33,496 nucleotides of DNA from Rhodococcus sp. ARC_M6 (GTDB taxonomy: Bacteria; Actinomycetota; Actinomycetes; Mycobacteriales; Mycobacteriaceae): assembly GCF_022810305.1 (NCBI RefSeq), contig NZ_JALGQH010000046.1, forward strand, positions 1-33,496. Reading direction: 5' to 3'. Position numbers and translations under genes: made by a program. Of this stretch, positions 7,816-15,488 are shown piece after piece (position 1 is the stretch's first letter; the number at the start of each line of letters is the position of its first letter). The notes beneath the pieces are model-generated. The model worked only from the letters and a program-made list of their open reading frames with translations. It was not told the origin of the DNA and ran no database searches.

Positions 7816-8826
7816 GTGTCACTTCAGATTTCCGCCTCCCGAGTTGCCGCTGTCTTGATCGCGGTTGCCCTGGTATCTACCGGCTGTTCGAAAGGCGAAG
7901 CGGCAGAAGGTTCCACTTCGGTCGAGTCTTTTGCACAACCGATCACCGTCACCAATTGCGATCGAGAAGTCAGCTTCGATTCGCCTCCGCAACGCATAGT
8001 GTCCCTGAACGGTCATGTCACCGAGGCTCTCATCGAGATCGGTGCGGGTGACCGCATCGTCGGTCGGGCGTACAGCGACAATCCGCCCACCGCAGAGACT
8101 GCAGAACAGTTCAACAAGATTCCCAGTCTGTCCGACACCTTCCCGAGTGCGGAGCAGATCCTCGACGTGAATCCTGACTTCGTGGTCGGCGGAATGACCA
8201 GTGCCTTCAACGAGAAGAAGGGGCGATCACGGGACGTCTTCGCCGAGCGGGGGATCAATACCTTCCTCTTCTCCGAATATTGCGGCACCGGATTTCCTGA
8301 CATCGGACTCCTGGTGAACGACTACACCCAGCTTGGTCGTGTCCTGGGCGTCGAGGATTCCGCTCGCGCCGTGGCCGATCAGATCAGTACCGGCCTCGAC
8401 GAGGTCCGTACTTCGATCGGTAGTGCTGCGCCGGTGTCCACGTTCTTCTACGACAGTGGCGAAGACGTTCCGACAACTGTCGGCGGCGTCGGCGTCGGCG
8501 AACTGGTCGCGAACTACTCGGGTGTGACGAACATCTTCGCCGAAGGACCCAAGCCCTACATCGACACAACGTGGGAAACAGTTGCCGAACGTGCACCCCA
8601 GACCATTGTCGTCATCGACTACGGCGACAAGACGGCCGATCAGAAGATCGACTTCCTGCGTTCCCAGCCTTTGATGGCGACGACGCCGGCAGTGCAGCAG
8701 AACCGATTCGTCGTGGTTCCTCTGGCGGATCTCTTCGAGAGTTCACGTCTGGTGCGTTCAGCGCAGACAATCGCCACGGCATTCCATCCGGGCGCTTCAA
8801 CTGCAGGCTCTGACGCAGCAAAGTGA
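7816..8826 (+). CDS. corrinoid ABC transporter substrate-binding lipoprotein (BtuF/FecB-like)
   Basis: A 336-residue periplasmic-binding protein of the helical-backbone (BtuF/FepB) class. The N-terminus has a basic start, a hydrophobic stretch and VSTGC, so Cys24 is probably lipidated and the mature protein is anchored outside the membrane. The mature part contains PQRIVSLNGHVTEALIEIGAGDRIVG, typical of the first lobe, and a second lobe ending near DLFESSRLVRSAQTIA. Starting at GTG 7816 places GAGG four bases upstream and begins directly at the signal peptide; the open frame back to 7690 lies within the leader. The riboswitch identifies the ligand as most likely cobalamin or another corrinoid. 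The last four bases overlap the permease gene. Confidence 0.9.
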   Translation: MSLQISASRVAAVLIAVALVSTGCSKGEAAEGSTSVESFAQPITVTNCDREVSFDSPPQRIVSLNGHVTEALIEIGAGDRIVGRAYSDNPPTAETAEQFNKIPSLSDTFPSAEQILDVNPDFVVGGMTSAFNEKKGRSRDVFAERGINTFLFSEYCGTGFPDIGLLVNDYTQLGRVLGVEDSARAVADQISTGLDEVRTSIGSAAPVSTFFYDSGEDVPTTVGGVGVGELVANYSGVTNIFAEGPKPYIDTTWETVAERAPQTIVVIDYGDKTADQKIDFLRSQPLMATTPAVQQNRFVVVPLADLFESSRLVRSAQTIATAFHPGASTAGSDAAK

Positions 8827-9863
8827 CACGTTCGCGTGCCGGGTACGGCGCTCTGCTCGTTGGCCTACTGATTGCACTGGCGGTGGCGCTGGGGCTGGCG
8901 GTGTCCTTCGGATCGGTCCGTATTCCAGTCGGTGACGTGTGGGCGATAGTCGGAGCACGCTTGGCACCAGGAACTTTCGAGGCATGGTGGTCCGCTGCGC
9001 GGGAGTCGATCGTCATCGATTCGCGGCTCCCGCGCGCGCTCACCGCAGCTGTCGTGGGTGCATCGTTGGCGATGTCGGGTGCAGTGGCTCAGGCCGTCAC
9101 GCGTAACCCGCTCGCAGACCCTTACCTGCTGGGGGTGTCGTCCGGCGCCGGTTTCATGGTTGTGCTGGTGTCCGTGCTCGGAATCGGAGCCGGTGTACTG
9201 GGAGTCTTCACGATCCCGGCAGCGGCCTTCATCGGGGCGATGGCGCCATTGTTCCTGGCATTGTTGATCGGCGGGCGGTACCCGCAGCCGACTGCCATCA
9301 TTTTGGTGGGAGTTGCACTTGCACAGATATTCTCGGCGCTCATCACGTTCTGCATTCTGGTTTTGGCAGACGATCAACACGTGACCTCCGTGATGCACTG
9401 GTTGGCCGGCGGATTCGGTGATGCACGATGGTCGACGCTGATCTTCCCGACGGTTGCGCTCGTTGTCGTCGGAATAGCGCTGATGCTCAGCGCACAATGG
9501 ATGGACGTTCTGCAGACGGGTGACGATGGCGCCGCTGCCCTCGGTATGAACGTACGACGGTTCCGAGTGTTGTCGCTTCTCGCGGTGTCCGTGCTCGCCG
9601 GCGCTGCCGTGAGCGTCGCCGGTGGTATTGGTTTCATCGGTTTGTTGATACCGCACCTCGCCGGATTTGTTGTAGGTACCAGAGCAATTCGACTCCTTCC
9701 GGCTGCGGCAATCTTGGGTGCGGTCGCGATGGTGGCGGCGGATACGGTGGCTCGTTCGGTATCGGAATCGACGGAGGTTCCTGTCGGTGTGATCACCGCA
9801 TTGGTCGGTGCGCCCATCTTCGTCTGGATGCTCTCTCGTCAGTATCGGAGGTTGGAACAGTGA
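8823..9863 (+). CDS. FecCD/BtuC-family ABC transporter permease
   Basis: A 346-residue polytopic membrane protein with the hydrophobic pattern of BtuC/FecCD permeases (about nine or ten helices). Recognisable blocks are RLPRALTAAVVGASLAMSGAVAQ followed by RNPLADPYLLGVSSGAG, and GGIGFIGLLIPHLAG, the cytoplasmic coupling region that meets the ATPase. It starts at GTG 8823, overlapping the binding-protein stop by four bases, and its stop overlaps the ATPase reading frame in the same way, which implies translational coupling. In a complex it would form the membrane channel for corrinoid import. Confidence 0.93.
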   Translation: MTRSRAGYGALLVGLLIALAVALGLAVSFGSVRIPVGDVWAIVGARLAPGTFEAWWSAARESIVIDSRLPRALTAAVVGASLAMSGAVAQAVTRNPLADPYLLGVSSGAGFMVVLVSVLGIGAGVLGVFTIPAAAFIGAMAPLFLALLIGGRYPQPTAIILVGVALAQIFSALITFCILVLADDQHVTSVMHWLAGGFGDARWSTLIFPTVALVVVGIALMLSAQWMDVLQTGDDGAAALGMNVRRFRVLSLLAVSVLAGAAVSVAGGIGFIGLLIPHLAGFVVGTRAIRLLPAAAILGAVAMVAADTVARSVSESTEVPVGVITALVGAPIFVWMLSRQYRRLEQ

Positions 9864-9922
9864 CATTAGGGCTGGAGCCGGTGACATTAGGGCTGGAGGC
9901 AGTGCCATTAGAGTTGGAGGCT
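9860..9922 (+). repeat. three tandem 21-bp repeats, each with its own GGAG and GTG
   Basis: Units lie at 9860-9880, 9881-9901 and 9902-9922. The first two differ only at their last two bases and the third is more diverged. Translated in frame they give VTLGLEP / VTLGLEA / VPLELEA, followed by VKLLELV at 9923. Each unit begins with GTG and carries a GGAG that sits 3 bases before the next GTG. The repeat thus multiplies both a leucine heptad and a potential translation start at the head of the ATPase gene. Confidence 0.9.
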
Positions 9923-10693
9923 GTGAAGCTGCTGGAACTCGTCGACACCCGAGCCCGTCTGGGTAACCGGGAAGTGCTGCACGGAGTCAGCTTCGAGGTT
10001 GCAGCGGGTGAAGTTCTCGGTCTGGTCGGACCTAACGGCAGTGGCAAGACCACGGCGCTGCGCTGTTGTTACAACGCCTTGACTCCCAGCGGCGGGGCGG
10101 TGCTGATCGATCAGGTGGACGCAACGTCACTCTCACGCCGAGACATTGCTCGAACCGTATCGGCGAGTGTCCAGGAACCTGCTGTGTCCGGCGGACTTTC
10201 GGTTCGCGAATCCGTGGCACTCGGTAGGACACCGCACCGGAACTGGTTGGATCGGACCTCGAGCCGAGATACTGACATCGTGGATCGCTGCATCGAACAG
10301 GTTGGCCTCACGGCACTTTCCGGGCGCGATGTCGCCAGTCTCTCGGGCGGAGAAAGGCAGCGTGTGTCGATTGCCCGTGCGCTGGCGCAGGAGCCCAAGA
10401 TTCTGTTGCTGGACGAGCCGACCAACCATCTCGATCTACGGCATCAGTTGATCGTGATGGAACTGCTCACCGAATTGGCGTCTCGAGGCTTGGCGATTGT
10501 GGTGACGATGCACGATCTACGGTTGGCTGTCGAGTACTGCGACAGACTGGCAGTCCTCGCCGATGGTGATGTGCGCGCGTGTGGGCCGACCGCTCTGGTG
10601 CTGGAAGAATCGTTGTTGGCCGAGGTGTTCGGGATCAAGGCTCGAGTGGAACAAGGTGTGCGTCCGCGGATGGAGATTGTGGGGTTGGCATGA
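9860..10693 (+). CDS. corrinoid ABC transporter ATP-binding protein (BtuD/FecE-like)
   Basis: An ABC ATPase with Walker A GPNGSGKTT, a Q-loop region at SVQEPAVSGGLSV, signature LSGGERQR, Walker B ILLLDEPT and the switch His in TMHD. It would energise the FecCD permease. The annotated start at GTG 9860 overlaps the permease stop by four bases and has GGAGG eight bases upstream, giving 277 residues. The N-terminal 21 residues come from a tandem repeat and are not part of the usual fold. GTGs at 9881, 9902 and 9923 are alternative starts, and 9923 gives the length usual for the family. Confidence 0.93.
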   Translation: MTLGLEPVTLGLEAVPLELEAVKLLELVDTRARLGNREVLHGVSFEVAAGEVLGLVGPNGSGKTTALRCCYNALTPSGGAVLIDQVDATSLSRRDIARTVSASVQEPAVSGGLSVRESVALGRTPHRNWLDRTSSRDTDIVDRCIEQVGLTALSGRDVASLSGGERQRVSIARALAQEPKILLLDEPTNHLDLRHQLIVMELLTELASRGLAIVVTMHDLRLAVEYCDRLAVLADGDVRACGPTALVLEESLLAEVFGIKARVEQGVRPRMEIVGLA

Positions 10694-11460
10694 GTGAGAA
10701 GATCGCTGAGATCTATGCACGGATGGCGGCCGCTGTACCGTTTTTCGAGGGACTCGATGCGTACCCGGAAACCGTTCCGGCAGAGTTGATGACGGAATTG
10801 GACTGGATGTCGGCACGCGTCGCCGATACTGCTCGGCGTTGGGGGAGCGACGACGACCGTGTCAACGGAACCCTGTGGTGGTATTCGGCCAGTTCCACGT
10901 TGGCCGGAATCCCGCTCGGGACGGGGTTGGTCACCGGGTTCGCAGCTGATCCGTCATTGCGCGATGGTCGAATATTTTTGCGCGACAACGGGTATCTTGG
11001 CGGATTCGCGGCGGGTGCGCTCATCCCCATCTCGGAAAGTATCGGCGACTTGGGTCGGGCGATGTACGGTGCTGTGGCTCCTGTCATCGCGGTGTTGGCT
11101 GAGGTGTCCGGAGTACGCGAGAATGCACTCTGGGCAATCACCACCGACTCCATTGCCAACCGCAGCCTTGACGCGGCCGGCATGCGCCGAGAGCGCGGAA
11201 GTGCCTGTGCCACTGGATTGATCGATGCCCTACGGAGTGAAGGGGCGCCCATTCCCCGGCCTCGATTCGTCGACGTGGATCGGTCCGGAAATTCTGTGCC
11301 GGTGGAGAATCCGTTGACGCTGGTGCTTTCGGGGCGGCGGAGGTTCACGCAACGGGCGTCGTGTTGCCTGATCTACGAGGTGCCGGGTGAGGGCAAGTGC
11401 ACCAGCTGCCCGAAGCGGGCACCCGGAGATCGGATCCGCTCGCTCGCTGCTCTTGTTTGA
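10690..11460 (+). CDS. FhuF-like [2Fe-2S] reductase
   Basis: A 256-residue protein of the FhuF family, which reduces ferric siderophores through a C-terminal [2Fe-2S] cluster. The cluster ligands are visible as Cys225-Cys226-x10-Cys237-x2-Cys240, the characteristic FhuF spacing. The body resembles FhuF in length and has two Gly/Ala-rich stretches. The ATG at 10690 overlaps the ATPase stop by four bases, so it is the fourth gene of the riboswitch-controlled operon. Its position suggests reduction of an imported corrinoid, for example the cobalt centre, rather than a siderophore. That reassignment is an inference; iron release is the known activity of the family. Confidence 0.85.
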   Translation: MSEKIAEIYARMAAAVPFFEGLDAYPETVPAELMTELDWMSARVADTARRWGSDDDRVNGTLWWYSASSTLAGIPLGTGLVTGFAADPSLRDGRIFLRDNGYLGGFAAGALIPISESIGDLGRAMYGAVAPVIAVLAEVSGVRENALWAITTDSIANRSLDAAGMRRERGSACATGLIDALRSEGAPIPRPRFVDVDRSGNSVPVENPLTLVLSGRRRFTQRASCCLIYEVPGEGKCTSCPKRAPGDRIRSLAALV

Positions 11461-11490
11461 CGGACAGCCGGTAACCTGCCAGAATTAGAA

Positions 11491-11512
11491 GTATCGAACA
11501 TAAGTTCGATAC
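11491..11512. promoter_or_regulatory. LexA (SOS) box upstream of dnaE2
   Basis: TCGAAC-ATAA-GTTCGA at 11494-11509 is an exact match to the mycobacterial-type SOS box (TCGAAC-N4-GTTCGA). The symmetry extends three bases outward on each side (GTA/TAC). It lies 73 bases before the dnaE2 ATG, where LexA would block transcription until DNA damage. Confidence 0.88.
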
Positions 11513-11581
11513 ATGATGCGCCTTCCCTCCCGGCATCTCCGTAGATCGAGCATGTGGATCGAGTAATACGTGAGGCAAGTT

Positions 11582-14500
11582 ATGGGTTGGGGTAATGGAC
11601 CGCCGACGTGGTCCGAGATGGAGCGGGTGCTCTCGGGGCGCGCTGGTCGTGTTGAACATGAGGATTTGTTTCCGGGCGACGGAAGCGACAGTCCTGCCTG
11701 GTCACGCAAGCGCGGTGAGTACCGCGCCGGTGAGCTTGCACGCGGCATGAACCCAGTTCCCTATGCCGAACTCCACGCCCATTCGGCTTTCAGTTTCCTC
11801 GACGGGGCGTCGCCTCCGGAAGAGTTGGTGGAAGAGGCGGTACGGCTAGGCCTCGAAGCTATCGCTGTCACCGATCACGACGGGTTTTACGGAGTGGTGC
11901 GGTTTGCGCAGGCTGCCCGTGAATGGGGGATGCGGACGGTATTCGGGGCCGAGTTGTCCTTGGATTCGGTACCTCGTACCGGAACCCCGGATCCGGGCGG
12001 AACTCACCTGTTGGTGCTTGCACGGGGGCAGGAAGGGTATCGACGACTCTCCCGCGAGATTGCCGCCGCGCACCTGGCGGGCGGGGAGAAGGGGAAGTTG
12101 CAGTACAACGTCGATACCTTGACCAAAGCTGCCGGCGGGCACTGGCAGATTTTGACCGGTTGCCGGAAAGGTCATGTGCGGCAAGCACTCACATCCGGTG
12201 GTCGAGAATCTGCCGCAGAGGCGCTACGGGATCTGGTCGAGCGTTTCGGCGCCGAGCGGGTATCGGTCGAGCTCACCCATCACGGGCTGGCCGAGGACGA
12301 CGAGCGCAATGCCGTTCTTGCCGAGCTTGCGCGCGAGCAGGGCTTGCGCACAGTCGCTACCACTGCTGCACATTTTGCGGCACCCGTGCGGCGCAGACTG
12401 GCGATGGCGATGGCCGCTGTTCGGTCCCGGCAGAGCCTGGACGACGCAGCCGGATGGTTGGCGCCAACCGGCGGGGCGCACCTGCGATCGGGTGAAGAGA
12501 TGGCTCAACTGTTTTCGCTTTATCCCGAGGCTGTCAGTGGCGCAGCCGAGTTGGCGCGTGAGTGTGCCTTCGACCTCAAGCTCATCGCTCCGAAACTGCC
12601 GCCGTTCGATGTGCCGTCGGGCCACACCGAGGCGTCGTGGTTACGTGAACTCACCATGGAGGGTGCGCTGAAACGTTACGGTTCTCCCGAGGTTGCGCCG
12701 AAGGCCTACAAGCAACTCGAACATGAACTGGCTGTTATAACGACTTTGAATTTCCCCGGATACTTCCTGGTTGTCCACGACATCGTCTCGTTCTGCAAGA
12801 ACAATGACATTCTTTGTCAGGGAAGAGGTTCCGCGGCAAACTCTGCCGTGTGCTACGCCATCGGCATTACCAATGTTGATCCGGTGCGCAACGAATTGCT
12901 GTTCGAGCGGTTTCTGGCGCCCGAGCGTGACGGTCCGCCGGATATCGACGTCGATATCGAATCCGACCGTCGTGAAGAGGCTATCCAGCACGTGTACACC
13001 AAATACGGCCGCGACTATGCGGCGCAGGTCGCCAACGTCATCACCTATCGAGGCAAGTCATCGGTGCGGGATATGGCTCGGGCGCTGGGCTTTTCGCAAG
13101 GGCAGCAGGATGCGTGGAGCAAGCAGGTGGGTCGGTGGGGAGGTATCGACAAGAATGCCGAGACGGATATCCCTCGCCCGGTCCTGGAATTGGCGGCGCA
13201 GATCGAAGGATTTCCGCGCCATCTGGGTATCCACTCGGGCGGCATGGTCATCTGCGACAGGCCCATCGCTGACGTCTGCCCGGTGGAATGGGCGCGCATG
13301 GCCAATCGCAGTGTCCTGCAGTGGGATAAAGATGATTGCGCCGCAGCAGGTTTGGTCAAGTTCGACCTCCTCGGGCTCGGCATGCTCTCGGCTCTGCATT
13401 ACATGATGGATCTGGTGGCCGAACACAAAGGCATCACAGTCGATTTGGCGCAACTCGATCTCTCGGAGACTGCCGTGTACGAGATGCTGCAGCGGGCAGA
13501 TTCTGTGGGAGTGTTCCAAGTGGAATCGCGGGCGCAAATGGCGACACTGCCGCGTCTCAAGCCCCGCAATTTCTACGATCTGGTAGTCGAGGTTGCGCTC
13601 ATCCGCCCCGGTCCGATCCAGGGTGGATCAGTGCATCCGTACATCCGTCGACGCAACAAGCGTGAACCCGTCACCTACGACCACCCATCACTCGAGAAGT
13701 CACTGAAGCGCACGCTGGGTGTTCCGTTGTTTCAGGAACAGTTGATGCAGATGGCCGTCGATGTCGCGGGATTCACGCCGTCCGAGGCGGATCAACTGCG
13801 ACGGGCCATGGGGTCAAAGCGGTCCAGCGAGAAGATGGAGCAACTGCGGGCGCGACTGTATCAGGGAATGCGTGACCTTCACGGAATTGAGGACGCCGTA
13901 GCGGATCGCATCTACGAAAAGTTGCATGCCTTCGCCAATTTCGGTTTCCCGGAGAGTCATTCACAAAGTTTTGCCGCGTTGGTCTTCTACTCGTCGTGGT
14001 TCAAATTGCATCATCCGGCAGCCTTCTGTGCTGGACTGCTGCGAGCGCAGCCAATGGGTTTCTACTCACCGCAGTCGCTCGTTGCCGATGCGCGTCGGCA
14101 TGGGGTGCCGGTACATGGGGCCGACGTGAACATCAGCCTCGCCCACGCCACCGTCGAAGCGGAGGGGCTCGAGGTGCGGTTGGGGCTGGGAGAGGTACGC
14201 AATATCGGTGATGCGCTCGCGGCGAGAATCGTCGAGCAGCGCATCTCGGACGGTCCCTTCACCTCGTTTCTGGATCTGACCGGAAGAGTGGAACTCACTA
14301 CCGCACAGGCAGAATCGTTGGCAACAGCTGGGGCTCTCGCCAGCTTCGGGATTTCGCGTCGAGAAGCGCTGTGGGCTGCGGGCGCCGCGGCAGCGGAGCG
14401 TCCGGATCGTTTACCGGGAATCGGCGCTTCGGTGACGGCTCCCACCTTGCCGGGCATGAGCGACGTGGAATTGGCGTCGGCGGATGTGTGGGCGACCGGC

Positions 14501-14869
14501 GTTTCTCCCGGTACCTTCCCGACACAGTTCCTTCGCGAGCAACTCGACGCCTTGGGGGTAGTACCGGCCAACGGTTTGCTCGACGTCCCGGACGGCGATC
14601 GAGTGCTGGTCGGGGGAGCGGTGACGCACCGCCAACGGCCGGCCACGGCGGGAGGTGTCACGTTCATCAACCTCGAGGACGAAACCGGGATGGTCAACGT
14701 GGTGTGTTCGGTGGGGTTGTGGGCGAGGTATCGAAAGCTCGCGAACACGTCGCCGGCTCTCCTCATCCGGGGGAAAGTTCAAAATGCCGAGGGCGCCGTC
14801 ACGGTCGTGGCAGATCGGATGCAGCGGATGGATTTGCGAGTTGCTGCCACTTCTCGGGATTTTCGTTGA
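11582..14869 (+). CDS. dnaE2: error-prone DNA polymerase DnaE2 (ImuC)
   Basis: A 1095-residue C-family DNA polymerase alpha subunit of the DnaE2 type, which carries out damage-induced mutagenic translesion synthesis. The N-terminal PHP domain begins YAELHAHSAFSFLDGAS and has VTDHDGFYGVVRF. The polymerase core shows GRGSAANS, the catalytic PDIDVDIE and, later, ELARPGPIQGG-type sequence (here ALIRPGPIQGG). A helix-hairpin-helix region and an OB-fold lie near the C-terminus. I chose ATG 11582, with GAGG six bases upstream; a GTG at 11570 is in frame. The usual imuA'/imuB partners are not adjacent. An SOS box precedes the gene. Confidence 0.95.
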   Translation: MGWGNGPPTWSEMERVLSGRAGRVEHEDLFPGDGSDSPAWSRKRGEYRAGELARGMNPVPYAELHAHSAFSFLDGASPPEELVEEAVRLGLEAIAVTDHDGFYGVVRFAQAAREWGMRTVFGAELSLDSVPRTGTPDPGGTHLLVLARGQEGYRRLSREIAAAHLAGGEKGKLQYNVDTLTKAAGGHWQILTGCRKGHVRQALTSGGRESAAEALRDLVERFGAERVSVELTHHGLAEDDERNAVLAELAREQGLRTVATTAAHFAAPVRRRLAMAMAAVRSRQSLDDAAGWLAPTGGAHLRSGEEMAQLFSLYPEAVSGAAELARECAFDLKLIAPKLPPFDVPSGHTEASWLRELTMEGALKRYGSPEVAPKAYKQLEHELAVITTLNFPGYFLVVHDIVSFCKNNDILCQGRGSAANSAVCYAIGITNVDPVRNELLFERFLAPERDGPPDIDVDIESDRREEAIQHVYTKYGRDYAAQVANVITYRGKSSVRDMARALGFSQGQQDAWSKQVGRWGGIDKNAETDIPRPVLELAAQIEGFPRHLGIHSGGMVICDRPIADVCPVEWARMANRSVLQWDKDDCAAAGLVKFDLLGLGMLSALHYMMDLVAEHKGITVDLAQLDLSETAVYEMLQRADSVGVFQVESRAQMATLPRLKPRNFYDLVVEVALIRPGPIQGGSVHPYIRRRNKREPVTYDHPSLEKSLKRTLGVPLFQEQLMQMAVDVAGFTPSEADQLRRAMGSKRSSEKMEQLRARLYQGMRDLHGIEDAVADRIYEKLHAFANFGFPESHSQSFAALVFYSSWFKLHHPAAFCAGLLRAQPMGFYSPQSLVADARRHGVPVHGADVNISLAHATVEAEGLEVRLGLGEVRNIGDALAARIVEQRISDGPFTSFLDLTGRVELTTAQAESLATAGALASFGISRREALWAAGAAAAERPDRLPGIGASVTAPTLPGMSDVELASADVWATGVSPGTFPTQFLREQLDALGVVPANGLLDVPDGDRVLVGGAVTHRQRPATAGGVTFINLEDETGMVNVVCSVGLWARYRKLANTSPALLIRGKVQNAEGAVTVVADRMQRMDLRVAATSRDFR

Positions 14870-15488
14870 TAATTCTCGCCTTTAGCGTACTCAGCAGATT
14901 TTTGGCAAACAGTTACACGAATATCACCCCACTTTTCACCCTTCAGATAAATGGCGTGCAATCGATTTTGACCATTGTTTTCCATTCTTCGTCTCGGTTG
15001 CGGGACAGATGAGACGTTTGGCATTTTGCGGGACCTTGGTCCGTCGACTACAAGGTGGAGTGTTTCATCGGACAGCGCTCAGCTTTGTGGCGATTGCGAC
15101 CAGTGCGCTTTTGACCTGGGGATTTCTCCGAACTGCATCCTTGTAACTTTTCGAAACTATGCCCTTTTGACCGAAACGGCCACAAAGGACCACTTCCGAA
15201 ATGGGACGAAAGTCACATTGGTGATTTTCGGGGTGAGGCGCTCGGTATGGCCAGGCCGTCCATTCTGTGGATCTTCTGCAAATGTGCTGGCAGTGCGCTT
15301 TTCTTGTCGGGGGTGAGTCTGCGACTGGGGAGCGGTATTGCGTTGATGGATTCTAAACATCGAAATTAGCCATCAAGTCGCTGGTAATTACATTTGTAAA
15401 GACGTAGCGTCCGTGCAATCACTCAGCTAGTTGAGTGGTGAACTACAGCGGTGAATCAAGTTGGCGAAATTCAACTCACGGGGGCGGG
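14870..15488. other. 619-base non-coding leader between dnaE2 and the peptide synthetase gene
   Basis: No convincing gene is present and the base composition is visibly more AT-rich than the flanking genes. Open frames on both strands are short and lack ribosome sites and family features. The stretch holds a direct repeat CAGTGCGCTTTT at 15101-15112 and 15291-15302, and two small palindromes close to the next gene (TTACA-TT-TGTAA at 15388-15399 and CACTCA-N6-TGAGTG at 15420-15437). I see no intrinsic terminator with a T-run. A long regulated leader or a small RNA is possible but not shown. Confidence 0.5.
15388..15437. promoter_or_regulatory. candidate operator palindromes upstream of the Pls-like gene
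   Basis: TTACA-TT-TGTAA (15388-15399) and CACTCA-N6-TGAGTG (15420-15437) are exact short inverted repeats within 100 bases of the start codon at 15489. They could be regulator sites for the synthetase operon. The arms are only 5-6 bp, so chance occurrence is not excluded. Confidence 0.25.

Noticed and set aside
8865..9908. A 347-codon open frame on the minus strand opposite the permease gene
   Set aside because: It is an antisense shadow: its product is low in hydrophobic order and rich in Arg, His and Gln, with no family features, while the plus strand encodes a clear FecCD permease.
14975..15316. A 113-codon open frame in the leader before the synthetase gene
   Set aside because: There is no ribosome site, the composition is unlike the neighbouring genes, and no domain is visible.
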